Positions 37,163 through 50,618 of a stretch of 64,000 nucleotides of DNA are shown here, in pieces. The notes beneath the pieces were generated by a model. That model made no database searches. It had not been told where the DNA came from and worked only from the letters and a program-made list of their open reading frames with translations. The stretch comes from Sapria himalayana (Eukaryota > Streptophyta > Magnoliopsida > Malpighiales > Rafflesiaceae): the NCBI GenBank assembly GCA_029783825.1, contig JAREIK010002425.1, positions 124,001 through 188,000 on the forward strand, written 5' to 3'. Within the stretch, counting starts at the first letter, position 1. Each line of letters begins with the position of its first letter. Position numbers and translations under genes: made by a program.

Positions 37163-37180
37163 GTCCCATGAGCACCCCTG
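37163..37180 (-). repeat. hAT copy 2, 3' terminal inverted repeat
   Basis: Read on minus it is CAGGGGTGCTCATGGGAC. It corresponds to the intact end of copy 1 at 13926 (TAGGGGTGCTTATGGGA). Confidence 0.8.
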
Positions 37181-37188
37181 CCATTTAG
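37181..37188. repeat. hAT target-site duplication, right copy (CCATTTAG)
   Basis: CCATTTAG follows the element and differs by one base from GCATTTAG at 33484-33491. Confidence 0.85.
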
Positions 37189-40100
37189 TGGTTTATATGT
37201 TTTATTTAAAAACTAAAATAACAAAAAATTTAATATAACATTTGAAACTATAACAGTTTTTAAATTTTTTTTAAAATGTGAATACTATATTTAGTTATGA
37301 TAATCTTAATAATTATATATCATGTAAATTCAATATAAACAATTATATTGATATATATTATAATAATGATCATACAAAAGATTAATAAACAATTATTAAT
37401 AAGATAAATATTGTTTAAAATATATTTACAAAACCTAAAATGATTTAAAATCAAAGTGAAATATTTTACTAAATATTAATTTTAAATTTTAAATTTTTGT
37501 ATCCATTTATAAGCTTATATATTTTTTGATGAAAAATAAATTATTTAAATTATATTTGTCTAACTATTAATTTATTTTTTAATTTATATTTCTATAAAAA
37601 TAAACTAATAAAATATTAAAATGTATATGTAGAATTATAATGAATACTAATAAAAAAGAGATTTATGATTTATTATTTAGGGTATACCTATTTAATGGTT
37701 TAAGTTTATTGTTTTTTTTGGGTTAATGAGTTTATTGATTTATATGTTTACACATTTAGGTTTTATTTATTTATATATAGGTTTTATTTAATCAATGAAA
37801 TAACAAAAAATTTATTTTTATGAATTTTCGTGATTTTCAAAGGTTATAACCTTTCAAAATATAATAATTTTTTAATAGTTCTAAAATATGAATACATTAC
37901 TTAGTTATAATAATCTTAATAATTATATTTGATGTAAATTCAATATAAAAAATTTTATTAATATATATTATTTTGATGAACAAAAAATAAATTAATATAC
38001 TATTATTAATAAGACAGATATTAATTAAAATATATTTGCAGAACCCAAAATAATTCAAAATTAAAGTAAATTATATTAATAAATAAAATTTTAAATTTTG
38101 AAATTTTTTTTATTTTTATAAGCTTATATTTTTTTTTATAAAAAATAATTTATTTAAATTATGTATGTCTCACTCATTATTTATTTTGTAACTAATATTT
38201 CTATAAAAATAAACTAAAAAATAATTAAAATGAATATTTAAAATTATAATGAATACAAATAAAAGTTAGATTTATTATTTATTATTCAGAATATACAGTG
38301 TTAATGGTTTAGGTATTTAAGTGTTTTGGGGTTTAGTGATTTAAGTGTTTATGCCTTTAGTGATTTATAGTTTTTATTTAAAGAATGAAAAAACAAAAAA
38401 TTTAATTTTTTGTTTTTATTTAAATGTGAATATAATATTTAGTTATAATAATCTTAATAATTATATATAATTTAAACTCAATATAAATAATTTTTTTAAT
38501 AGATATTATATAATGATCAATAAATAATTTATAAACTATTATTAATAAGAATGGTATAAATTAAAATAAAAATGCAAAATCTAAAATGATACAAAATCAA
38601 AATAAAATATCTTACTAAATAATAAATTTTTGTTTTTAAAATTGTGCCTATATTTATAAGCTTATTTATTTTTTGATGAAATATAAATTATTTAAATTAT
38701 ATCTGTCTCCCTAATAATTTATTTTGTAATTAATATTTCTATAAAAATAAACTAATAAATAATTAAAATAAAAATTTAAAATTATACTGAATAAAAATTA
38801 AAAAGAGATTTATGATTTATTATTAATGTATACTAGTTTAATGGTTTTGAGAATTAAAATTTTCTGAAACGTGAATACAATATTTAGTTATAATATTATT
38901 AATAATCATACATCATATAAATTCAATATAAACAATTTTATTGATAGTTATTATAATAATGATCAAAAATTAAATTAATAAACTAATAATAATAAGATAG
39001 ATATTCATTAAAAAATATTTACAAACCCAAATTGATTGAAAATTAAAGTAAAATCTATTAGTGAATAATAATTATTAATTTTTAAATTTTACTTCTTTTA
39101 TAAGCGTATATATATTTTTTGATTAAAAATAAATTATTTAAATTATATTTGTCTTACTCATAATTTATTCTGTAATAAATATTTTTATAAAAATGAACTA
39201 ATAAATAATTAAATGAATATTTAAAATTATAATAAATAGAAATAAAAATTAGATTTATTAGTTATTATGTATTATATAGTGGTTTAATGGTTTATGTATT
39301 TAGGTATTACGGGGTTTAGGAGTATACTGATTTAATTGCATATGCATTTAGTGGTTTATAGGTTTTATTTAAAAAATAAAATAACAAAAAATTTATTTTT
39401 ATTATTTGTTGATATTTTTAAAGGTTATAACCTTTGAAAATATAATAATTTTTATATTTTTTTCAAAAGCAAATTCAATATTTAGTTATAATAATCATTA
39501 TATTTATATATCATATAAATTCAATATAAACTATTTTAGTGATTAATATTCAAATAATGATCAAAAAATAAATTAATAATCTATTATTAATAAGAGAGAT
39601 ATCAATTAAAATATAATTACAAAACATAAAATGATTCATAAGCAAACCAAAATATATTACTATATAATAATTTAATGTTTTGTAATATTTTTTTATTTTA
39701 AAAAGTTTATCTATATTTTTTGATTAAAAATAATTTACATAAATTATATTTGTCTAACTCATAATTTATTTTTTAATTAATATGTATATAAAAATAAACA
39801 AATAAATAATTAAAATGAATATTTAAAATTAATATGAAAAAAAATGAGATTTATTGTTTATTATTTAGGGTATACCTGTTTAATTTAAATTATATCTATC
39901 TCACTAATAATTTATTTTGTAATTAATATTTCTATAAAAATAAACTGATAAATAATTAAAATAAAAATTTAAAATTAAAGTGAATAAAAATTAAAATGAG
40001 ATTTATGATTTATTATTAATGTATACCAGTTTAATAGTTTAAGTATTTAAAGTTTTTGTCATATATTTGTTTAGCGATTCAAGTTTTTAGGCATTTAGTG

Positions 40101-42703
40101 GTTAATAGGTTTTATTTAAACAATAAAATAACAAAAAAAAATTTGTAATTTTTTGTAATTTTAATAGGTTATAACCTTTGAAATTATAATAATATTTAAA
40201 ATCTTTTGAAATGTGAATAGAATATTTAGTTATAATAATTTTAATAATTATATATTATATAAATTCAATATAAACAATTTTATTGATAGATATTATAATA
40301 ATGATCAAAAATTAAATTAATAAACTATTAATAATAAGATAGATATTAATTAAAAAATATTTACAAAACCGAAATTGATTCAAAATTAAACTAAAAAATA
40401 TTATTGGATAATAATTTTTAATTTTTTAATTTTTACTTCTTTTATAAGCGTTAATATTTATTTTATTAAAAATAAATTATTTAAATTATATTTGTCGCAC
40501 TCATAATTTATTTTGTAATAAAAATTTATATTAAAATAAACTAATAAATAATTAAAATGAATATTTAAAATTATAATAAATTTAAATAAAAATTAGATTT
40601 CTTAATTATTAAGTAGTATATAGCAGTTTAATGGTTTATGTATTTAGGCATTACGAGCTTTAAAAGTTGACTGATTTAACTATGTATGCATTTAGTGGTT
40701 TATAGGCTTTATTTAAAAATTAAAATAACAAAATATTTATTTTTATTATTTTTTTATATTTTCAAAGGTTATAACCTTTGAAAATATAATAATTTTTTAA
40801 TTTTTTTCATATGTAAATTCAATATTTAGTTATAATAATCATTATATTTATATATCATCTAAATTCAATATAAACAATATTATTGATAAATATTTCACTA
40901 ATGATCAAAATATAAATTAATAATCTTATATTAATAAGATAGATATCAATTAAAATATAGTTACAAAACCTATAATGATTCAGAAGCACAACAAATTATA
41001 TTAATATATAATATATTTTTGTTTTTAAATTTTTTTTCTTTCAATAAGTTTATCTATATTTTTTTGATAAAAAATAATTTACATAAATTATATTTGTCTA
41101 ACTCATAATCTATTTTTTAATTAATATTTATATAAAAATAAACAAATAAATAATTAAAATGAATATTTAAAATTATAATGAAAAAAAAAGAGATTTATTC
41201 TTTATTATTTAGGGTATACCAGTTTAATTTAAATTATATATGTCTTACTAATAATTTATTTTTTAATTAATATTTCAATAAAAATAAATTGATAAATAAT
41301 TAAAATAAAAATATAAAATTAAATTGAATAAAAATTAAAATGAGATTTATGAATTATTATTAATGTATACCAGTTTAATATTTTAAGTATTTCGAGGTTT
41401 TGTCGTTTAGGACGTTAGCAATTTATGTTTTTAGGCATTTAGTGGTTTATTGGTTTTGTTTAAACAATGAAATAATTAAAAAATTATTTTTGATATTTTT
41501 TCACATTTTCAATGGTTATAACCTTAGACAATATAATAATTTTAAAATTTTTTAAAAATGTGAATACAATATTTAGTAATAATAATCATTATAATTATAT
41601 ATAATATAAACTAAATATAAACAATTTTATTGTTCGATATGATATCAATTATCAAAAAATAAATTAATATGTTTTTATTATTATGATAGATATAAATTAA
41701 AATATAATTGAAAAAACCTAAAATTATTCAAAATCCAAGTAAAATTTATTACTAAATAAAAATTTTTGTTTATTAGTTTTTGCTTCTTTTTATAAGCTTA
41801 TATATTTTTTTGATGAAAAATGAATTATTTAAATTATATTTGTATCACTCATAATTTATTTTGTAATTAATATTTTAATAAATTATTTAAATTATATTTA
41901 AGGTTTACGAGTTTAAAGATTTAAGTATTTAGGGGCTTTTGTGTTTAGGAGTTTAGATGTTTAAGTGTTTAGGCATTTAGTGGTTTATAAGTTTTATTTA
42001 AACAATGATATAGCAAAATATTTATTTTTATTATTTTTTCTAATTTTTGAAGATTATATCATTTGAAAATATAATAATTTTTAAATTTTTTTCAAATGTA
42101 AATATAATATTTATTTATAAAAATTTTCATAATTATAATTCATTTAAATTCAATATAAATAATTATATTGCAAGATATTATAATTATGATCAAAAAATAA
42201 ATTAATAAACTATTATTAATAAAATAGTTATTATTTAAAAAGTATTTGCAAAATCTAAATTTATTCAAATCAAAGTAAAATATATTATTAAATAATAATT
42301 GTTTTAATGTTTTGCTTCTTTTTATAAGTTTATATTTTTTGTTTTTATAAGAAAATTATTTAAATTATATTTGTCTTCCACATAATTTATTTTAAATTTA
42401 TAATTCTATAAAAATAAATTATTAAATAATTAAAATCAATATTTAAAATTATAATGAATACAAATAAAATTGAGATTTATTATTTATTATTCAGGATATA
42501 CCGGTTTAATGGTTTAAGTATTTAGCTGTTTTTTGGTTTAGAAGTTTAGTGATTTAATTGTTTAGACCTTTAGTGATTTAATTGTTTTAACCTTTAGTGA
42601 TTTATTGTTTTTATTTTAAGGATGAGAAAACAAAAAAATTAATTTTGATTTTATCTGATTTTCAAAGGTTATAACCTTTGAAAATAAAATAATTTTTAAA
42701 ATT
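37181..42703 (+). repeat. AT-rich satellite array, block F2 (right part)
   Basis: Forward monomers continue after hAT copy 2, with dyads near 37843, 39424, 40167, 40767, 41514, 42052 and 42667. Dyads are missing at about 37.23, 38.41 and 38.85 kb, where deletions join monomers. The part from 37240 to about 38200 is very close to 20750-21700, and 40330-42300 is very close to 17450-19450. No gene is supported. Confidence 0.92.
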
Positions 42704-42715
42704 TATATAATAGAA
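42690..42715. other. Simple junction where array orientation flips F to R
   Basis: Forward satellite ends just after a dyad (42667) in AATAATTTTTAAAATTTAT. The next bases, AGAAAAATTAATTACAAAAT, belong to an inverted monomer and are followed by inverted boxes AGGAAGACAGATATTATTTA and ATATAAGCTTATAAAAAGAA. Unlike the 6.97-kb junction it shows no obvious duplicated filler. Confidence 0.75.
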
Positions 42716-45700
42716 AAATTAATTACAAAATAAATTTTGAGGAAGACAGATATTATTTAAATAATTTATTTTTAATCAAAAAAAATATAAGCTTATAAAA
42801 AGAAGAACAAATTTAATAATTAAATATTATTATTTAGTAATATATTTAGATTTGATTTTGTGTCATTTTGTGTTAAGTAAATATATTTTAATTAATATTT
42901 ATATGATTAATAATAGTTTATTAATTTAATTTTTGATCATTATTATAATATCTATCTTTAATGTTGTTTATATTGAATTTATATGATATATAATTAGTAA
43001 GATTAATATAATTATACATAGTATTCACATTTCAAAAAATTTTAAAAATTATGTTATTTTTAAAGGTTATAACCATTGAAAATCAGAAAAAATCAAAAAA
43101 AAAAATTTTTATTTTTATTATATAAATAAAACCTAAAAACCACTAAATACCTAAAAACATAAATTGATAAACTCCTAAATGACAAAACTTTTAAATAATC
43201 AGACAATTAAACCGGTATACCACATATAATAAATCATAAATCTCATTTTAATTTGTATTCATTATAATTTTAAATATTCATTTTAATTATTTATTAGTTT
43301 ATTTTTTATAGATATATTAATTATAAAATAAATAATGAGAGAGACAACTATAATTTTAATAATTTATTTTTAATCAAAAAAAATATATAATCATATAAAA
43401 AGAAGTACAAATTTAAAAACAAAAATTATTATTTAGTAATATATTTTACTTTGATTTTGAATCATTATATATAGGTTTTGCAATTATATATTAATTGCAA
43501 TAAATCTTATTAATAATAGTTTATTAATTTATTATTTGATCATTTTTATAATATCGAACAATAAAATTACTTAGATTTAATTAAAATGTATTATAATTCT
43601 TAAGTTATTATAACTAAATATTATATTTACATTTAAAAAAAATTTAAAAATTATTATATTTTCAAAGGTTATAACCTTCAAAAATGATAAAAAATCAAAA
43701 AAATAATTTTGTCATTATTTAAATAAAACTTATAACCCACTAAATGCCTAAACAATTAAATCTCTAGACTCCTAAACCCCAAAACCACCTAAAAAAATTT
43801 AAATCATTAAACCTATATAACCTAAATAATAAAATAAATAATAAATCTTATTTTTATTTGTATTCATTATAAATTTAAATATTCATTTTAATTATTTTTT
43901 CGTTTATTTTTATAGAAATATTAAATAGAAAATAAATAATGAGTGAGACATATATAATTTTAATAAATTATTTTTTATGAAAAAAAATATAAGCTTATAA
44001 AAATAAACAAAATTTCAAAAATTAAAAATTTTATTTAGCAATATAATTTAATTTGATTTTTAATTATTTTGGGTTCTACAAATATATTTTAATTAATATC
44101 TATCCTATTAATAATAGATTATTAATATATTTTTTGATCATCAAAATAATATATATTAAAATTTTTTATATTGAATTTATATCAAATATAATTATTAAGA
44201 TTATTATAACTGAGTATTGTATTCTTATTTTATAATTATTAAAAAATTATTATATTTTCAAAGGGTATAACCTTTGAAAATCACGAAAATTCATAAAAAT
44301 AATTTTTTTGTTATTTCATTGATTAAATAAAACCTATAAAGACCTAAATGTGCAAACATATAAATCAATAAACTCCTTAAACCCAAAACCACAAAAAACT
44401 TAAACCATTAAATAGGTATACCATAAATAATAAATCATAAATCTCTTTTTATTAGTATGCATTATAATTTTAAATATTAATTTTAATTATTTATCAATTT
44501 ATTTTAATAGAAATTTTAATTACAAATTAAATTATTAGTGAAACAAAAATAATTTAAATAATTTATTTTTCATCAAAAAAATATATGTGCTTATAAAATG
44601 AGGCAAAATTTTTAAAATAAAAAATTATTATTTAGTAATATATCTTATTTTGATTTTGAATCATTTTAGATTCTACAATTATATTTTAATTTATATCATT
44701 CTTATAAATACAAGTTTATTAATTTATTTATTGATCATTATTATAATATCTAATCATAAAATTATTTATATTTAGTTTACATTATATATAATTATTAAGA
44801 TTATTATAACTAAATATTATATTCACATTTAAAAAAATTTAAAATAATTATTTTTTCGTAGGTTATAACCTTCTAAAATTAAAAAAATTCAAGAAATTAA
44901 ATTTTTTTAATTCTTTGGATAATAACTATAAATCACTAAAAGTCTACACACTTAAATCACTAAACTCCAAAACCCAAAAACACCTAAATACGTAAACCAT
45001 TAAATCGGTATATCCTGAATAATAAATAATAAATCGCAATTTTATTTGTATTCGTTATAATTTTAAATAATTATTTTATTTATTTATTAGTTTATTATTA
45101 TAGAATTATAAATTATAAAATAAATTATGAGTAAGACAAATTAATTTAATTAATTTATTTATAATAACAAAAATATAAAGTTATAAAAAAAGCAAAACAT
45201 TAAAAAAATTATTATTAAGTAATATATTTTACTTTGATTTTGAATAAATTTAGATTTTGCAGATATATTTTAAATAATATCTATCTAATTAATAATAGTT
45301 TATTAAATTTTTTTCGATCATTATTATAATATCTATCAATGTAATTATTTATATTGAATTTAAATGACTTATAATTATTAAGATTATTATAACAAAATAT
45401 TATATTTACATTTGAAAAAAAAATTAAAAATTATTATATTTTCAAAGGATATAACCTTCAAAAATTAAAAAAATAATAAAAATAAATTTTTTGTCATATC
45501 ATTGTTTAAATAAATCTTATAAACCATTATATGCCTAAACACTTAAACCTCTAAACTCCTAAACAGAAAATCCCCTAAATACTTATACCTTTAAACTCGT
45601 AAACCTTAAATATAATTTATATAATTTATTAAAATATTAATTACAAAATAAATTATGAGTGATACAAATATAATTTAAATAATTTATTTTTCATCAAAAA

Positions 45701-47793
45701 AAATATAAGCTTATAAAAAGAAAAACTAAAAAAAATTATTATTTAGTAATAAATTTTACTTGGATTTTGAATATTTTTACCATTTGCAATTATATTTAAT
45801 TTATATCTATTATATTAAAAATAGCATATTAATTTATTTTTTGATATTTGATATCATATCTATCAATAAAATTATTTATATTTAGTTTATATTATATATT
45901 ATAATGATTATTATTACTAAATATTGTATTCACATTTTTAAAAAATTTTCAAATTATTATATTATCAAAGGTTATAACCTTTGAAAATGTGATAAAATAA
46001 CAAAAATAATTTTTTTGTTATTTCTTTATTTAAATAAAACCTATAAACCACTAAATGCATAAAAACATAAATTGCTCAAGTCATAAACGAAAAAACCTTT
46101 AAATACATAAAATATGAAACTGGTATACATTAATAATAATTCATAAATCTCATTTTAATTTTTATTCAGTATAATTTTAAATTTTTATTTTAATTATTTA
46201 TCTATTTTTTTATAAAAATATTAATTACAAAATAAATTATTAGTGAGACAGATCTAATTTAAATTAGACTGGTAAAACCAAAATAATAAAGAATAAATCT
46301 CAATATTATTTTTTTCATTATAATTTTAAATATTCATTTTAATTATTTTTTTGTTTATTTTTATATAAATATTAATTAAAAAATAAATTATGAGTTAGAC
46401 AAATATAATTTATATAAATTAATTTTCATCAAAAAAATATGGATAAACTTTTTAAAAGAAAAAAAAAGTTCAAAACAACAAATTATTATATAGTAATATA
46501 TTTTGATTTCTTCTGAATCGCTTTAGGTTTTTTTATTATATTTTAATTGATATCTATCTTATTAATAATAGATTATTTATTTATTTTTTGATCATTTTTA
46601 GAATATTTATAAATAATATTGTTTATATTTAATTTATATGATATAAAAATAGAATGTTTATTATAACTAAATATTGAAAACCACTAAATGCATATAGAGT
46701 AAAATCAGTAAACTCCTAAGGCCCGTAAAGCCTAAATACATAAACCATTAAACAACTATATACTACTTAATAATTAAGAAATCTAGTTTTTATTTCAATT
46801 TATTATTATTTTAAATATTAATTTTAATTATTTATAAGTTTATTTTATAGAAATATTTATTACTAAATAAATTATGATGCGACAAATATAAATTAAATAA
46901 TTTATTTTTAATCAAAAAAAATATATACGCTAATAAAAGAAGTAAAATTTTAAAAATTAAAAATTATTATCCAGTAATATATTTTACTTTAATTTGAATT
47001 AATTTGGGTTTTGTAAATATTTTTTAATTAATATCTATTTTATTATGAATAGTTTATTAATTTAATTTTTGATCATTATTATAATATCTATCAATAAAAT
47101 TGTTTATATTGAATTTATATGATATATAATTATTAAAATTTTTATAACAAAATATTATATTCACATTTCAAATAATTTTAAATATTATTATATTTTCAAA
47201 GGTTATAACCTATGAAAATGACAAAAAATTACAAAATTTTTTTGGTTATTTTATTGTTTATATAAAACCTATAAACCACTAAATGCCTAAAAACATAAAT
47301 TGCTAATCTCCTAAACGACAAAACTTCTCTATAGTTAAACTATTAAACTGGTATACATTAATAATAAATCATAAATCTCATTTTAATTTTTATTAAGTGT
47401 AATTTTTAATTTGTATTTTCATTATTTATAAATTTATATTTATAGAAATATTAATTACAATATAAATTATTTGTGAGAGAGATCTATTTTAAATAATTTT
47501 TTTTAACAAAAAAATATATAGGCTTATAAAATGAGGCAAAATTTTAAAAACAAAAATTTTTTATTTTGTAATATAATTTATTTTGATTTTGAATCATTTT
47601 AGTTTTTGCAATTATATTTTAATTTATATCATTTTTATTAATAATAGTTTATTAATTCTTTATTGATCAATATTATAATATCTATTAATAAAATTATTTA
47701 TATTTAGTTTACATTATATATAATTATTAAGAATATTATGTCGAAATATTATATTAACATTTAAAAAAAATTAAAAATTAATATATTTTCAAA

Positions 47794-50618
47794 GGTTACA
47801 ACCTTCAAAAATTAAAAACAATCAAAAAATTAATTTTTTTTTATTATTAAAAAAAACTATAAATCTCTAAAGTCCTAAACACTTAAATCACTAAACCCCA
47901 AAACACCTAAATACTTAAACCATTAAACTAGTATATCCTGAATAATAAATAATAAATCTCAATTTTATTTGTATTCATTATAATTTTAAATATTCATTTT
48001 AATTATTTATTAGTTTATTTTTATATAATTAAAAATTAAAAATAAATTATGTGGAAGACATATAATTTAAATAATTTAATTTTAATAACAATAAATATAA
48101 ACTTATAAAAAGAAGCAAAACATCAAAAAAAATATTATTTAGTATTATATTTTACTTTGATTTTAAATAAATTGACGTTTTGTAAATATATTTTAAAAAA
48201 TATCTATCTTATTAATAATAGTTTATAAATTTATTTTATAATCATTAGTATAATAACTATCAATATTTTTTGAATTAACATGATATATTTTATTTGCAAA
48301 TATATTTTTTGATCATTAATAATTCAATATAATTGTTTATATTGAATTAACATGATATATAATTATTAAGATTATCATAACTAAATATAGTATTCACATA
48401 TATAAAAAATTTAAAAATTGTTATATTTTCAAAGGTTATAACATTCAAAAATGAGAATAAATAACAAAAATAAATTTTTTGTTATATCATTATTTAAATA
48501 AAACTTATAAACCATTAAATGCCTAGATACATAAATCTCTAAACTCCTAAACCCCGAAGCCCCTAAATACCTAAACCTTTAAACTCGTAAACCTTAAATA
48601 TAATATTAATAATTTATAGAAATAATAATTACAAAATAAATTTTGAGTGACAAATATAATTTAAATAATATATTTTTCAACAAAAAAATATATAAGCATA
48701 TAAAATGATGCAAAAGCTAAAAAAATTATTATTTAGTAATAAATTTTACATTGATTTTGAATCATTTTAGGTTTTTTAATTATATTTTAAATATATCTAT
48801 AATTTAATAATAGTTTATTAATTTATTTTTTGATAATTAATATAATATTATCAATAAAATTGTTTATATTTAGTTTATATTATATATAGTGATAATTATT
48901 ATTATTACTAAATAATGTGTTCACATTTTTAAAAAATTTTTTAATTATTATATTTTCAAATGTTATGACATTTGAAAATTTGAAAAAATATCAAAAATAA
49001 ATTTTTTGTTATTTCATTGTTTAAATAAAAGTATTAAACCATTAAATGCCTAAATACTCAAATCAATAACTTCTCAATCTCGAAAACACTAAATAGATAA
49101 ATTTTTTAAACAGGTATATCCTAAATAATAAATAATAAATAATAAATCTCATTTTTATTTTTTTCATTATAATTTTAAATATTCATTTTAATTATTTATT
49201 TGTTTATTTTTATATAAATATTAATTACAAAATAAATTATAATTTAGAGAAATATAATTTATATAAATTATTTTTCAACAAACAAATATAGATAAACTTA
49301 TTAAAAGAAGAAAAAAATTAAAAAAAAATTTATTATATAGTAATATATTTTTCTTTGTTTATGAATTAATTTAGGTTTTGTAATTATATTTTAATAGATA
49401 TCTAACTTATTAATAATAGATTATTAATTTATTTTTTGATCATTATTAGAATACGTATCAATAAAAATATTTATATTTAATTTATATGATATATAAAAAT
49501 AACTATAAACCACTAAATGCATACACAGTTAAATCAGTAAACTCCTAAACCTCATAATGCCTAAATACATAAACCATTAAACTACTATATACTACTTAAT
49601 AATTAATAAATCTAATTTTTATTTCTATTTTTATAATTTTAAATATTCATTTTAATTATTTATTAGATTATTTTTATAGAAATATTAATTACAAATTAAA
49701 TTATGAGAGCGACATATATATTTTAATTAATTTATTTTTAATCAAAAAAAATATATGCTTATAAAAGATGTAAAAATATAAAAATTAAAAATTATTATCC
49801 AGTAATATATTTTACTTTAATTTTGAATCAATTTGGGTTTTGTAAATATTTTTTAATTAATATCAATCTTTTTATTAATAGTTTATTAATTTAAATTTGA
49901 TCATTATTATATTATCTATCAATAAAATTGTTTATATTGAATTTATATGATACATAATTATTAATATTATTATAACTAAATATTGTATTCACATTTCATA
50001 AAATTTTAAATATTATTATATTTTCAATGGTTATAATCTATGAAAATGAGAAAAAATTACAATTTTTTTGTTATTTTATTGTTTAAATAAAAGCTATAAA
50101 CCACTAAATGCCTAAAAACATAAATTGCTAAACTCCTAAATGAAAAAACCTTTAAATACTTAAACTATTAAACAGGTGTACATTAATAAAAAATCATAAA
50201 TCTCAATTTAATTTTTATTAAGTATAATTTTAAATTATTATTTTAATTATTTATCAGTTTATTTTTATAGAAATATTGATTACAAAATAAATTATGAGTT
50301 AGACAGATCTAAATTAAATAATTTATTTATTATCAAAAAAATATATATCATTATAAAAAGCGGCAACATTTTAAAAAAAGAATTTATTATTTAGTAATAT
50401 ATTTTATTTTTATTTTGAATCATTTTAGATTTTGCAATTATATTTTTATTTATATCATTCTTATTAATAATTGTTTATTAATTTTTTATTGATCATTATT
50501 ATAATATCCATTAATAAAATTATTTATATTGAGTTTACATTATAAATAATTATTAAGATTATTATTAGTGAATATTATATTCACATTTAAAAAAATTAAA
50601 AATTATTATAATTTCAAA
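47794..50618 (-). repeat. Higher-order repeat unit, ~2.83 kb (five monomers, one damaged)
   Basis: Five monomer subtypes in a fixed order from a GGTTACAACC dyad to the equivalent dyad of the next unit. Recognisable subtypes include the short form with TTTAAACTCGTAAACCTTAAA (near 48590) and the one with TTTCAAATGTTATGACATTTG (48960). The fourth monomer has lost its dyad at about 49500, making the unit about 60 bp shorter than the next. Confidence 0.65.

Larger units (their letters stand above)
33492..37180 (+). mobile_element. hAT (Ac-like) transposon copy 2, both ends present
   Basis: 3,689 bp bounded by an 8-bp target duplication. The 5' end is TAGGGCTGCTCGCAGGAC, and the 3' end in reverse complement is CAGGGGTGCTCATGGGAC (13 of 18 matching), the C/TAGGG start typical of Ac-like elements. 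Both subterminal regions carry GGGACGG and CCATCCC words (33640-33670; 37010-37170), candidate transposase-binding sites. Inside are a transposase pseudogene (34105-36223), 3' sequence (36224-37000) with no supported gene, a (TA)n run and a (TTA)n run. It inserted into the CATTTAG|TGGTTTAT point of a satellite monomer. It lacks a functional transposase; whether it could ever be moved in trans cannot be judged here. Confidence 0.93.
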
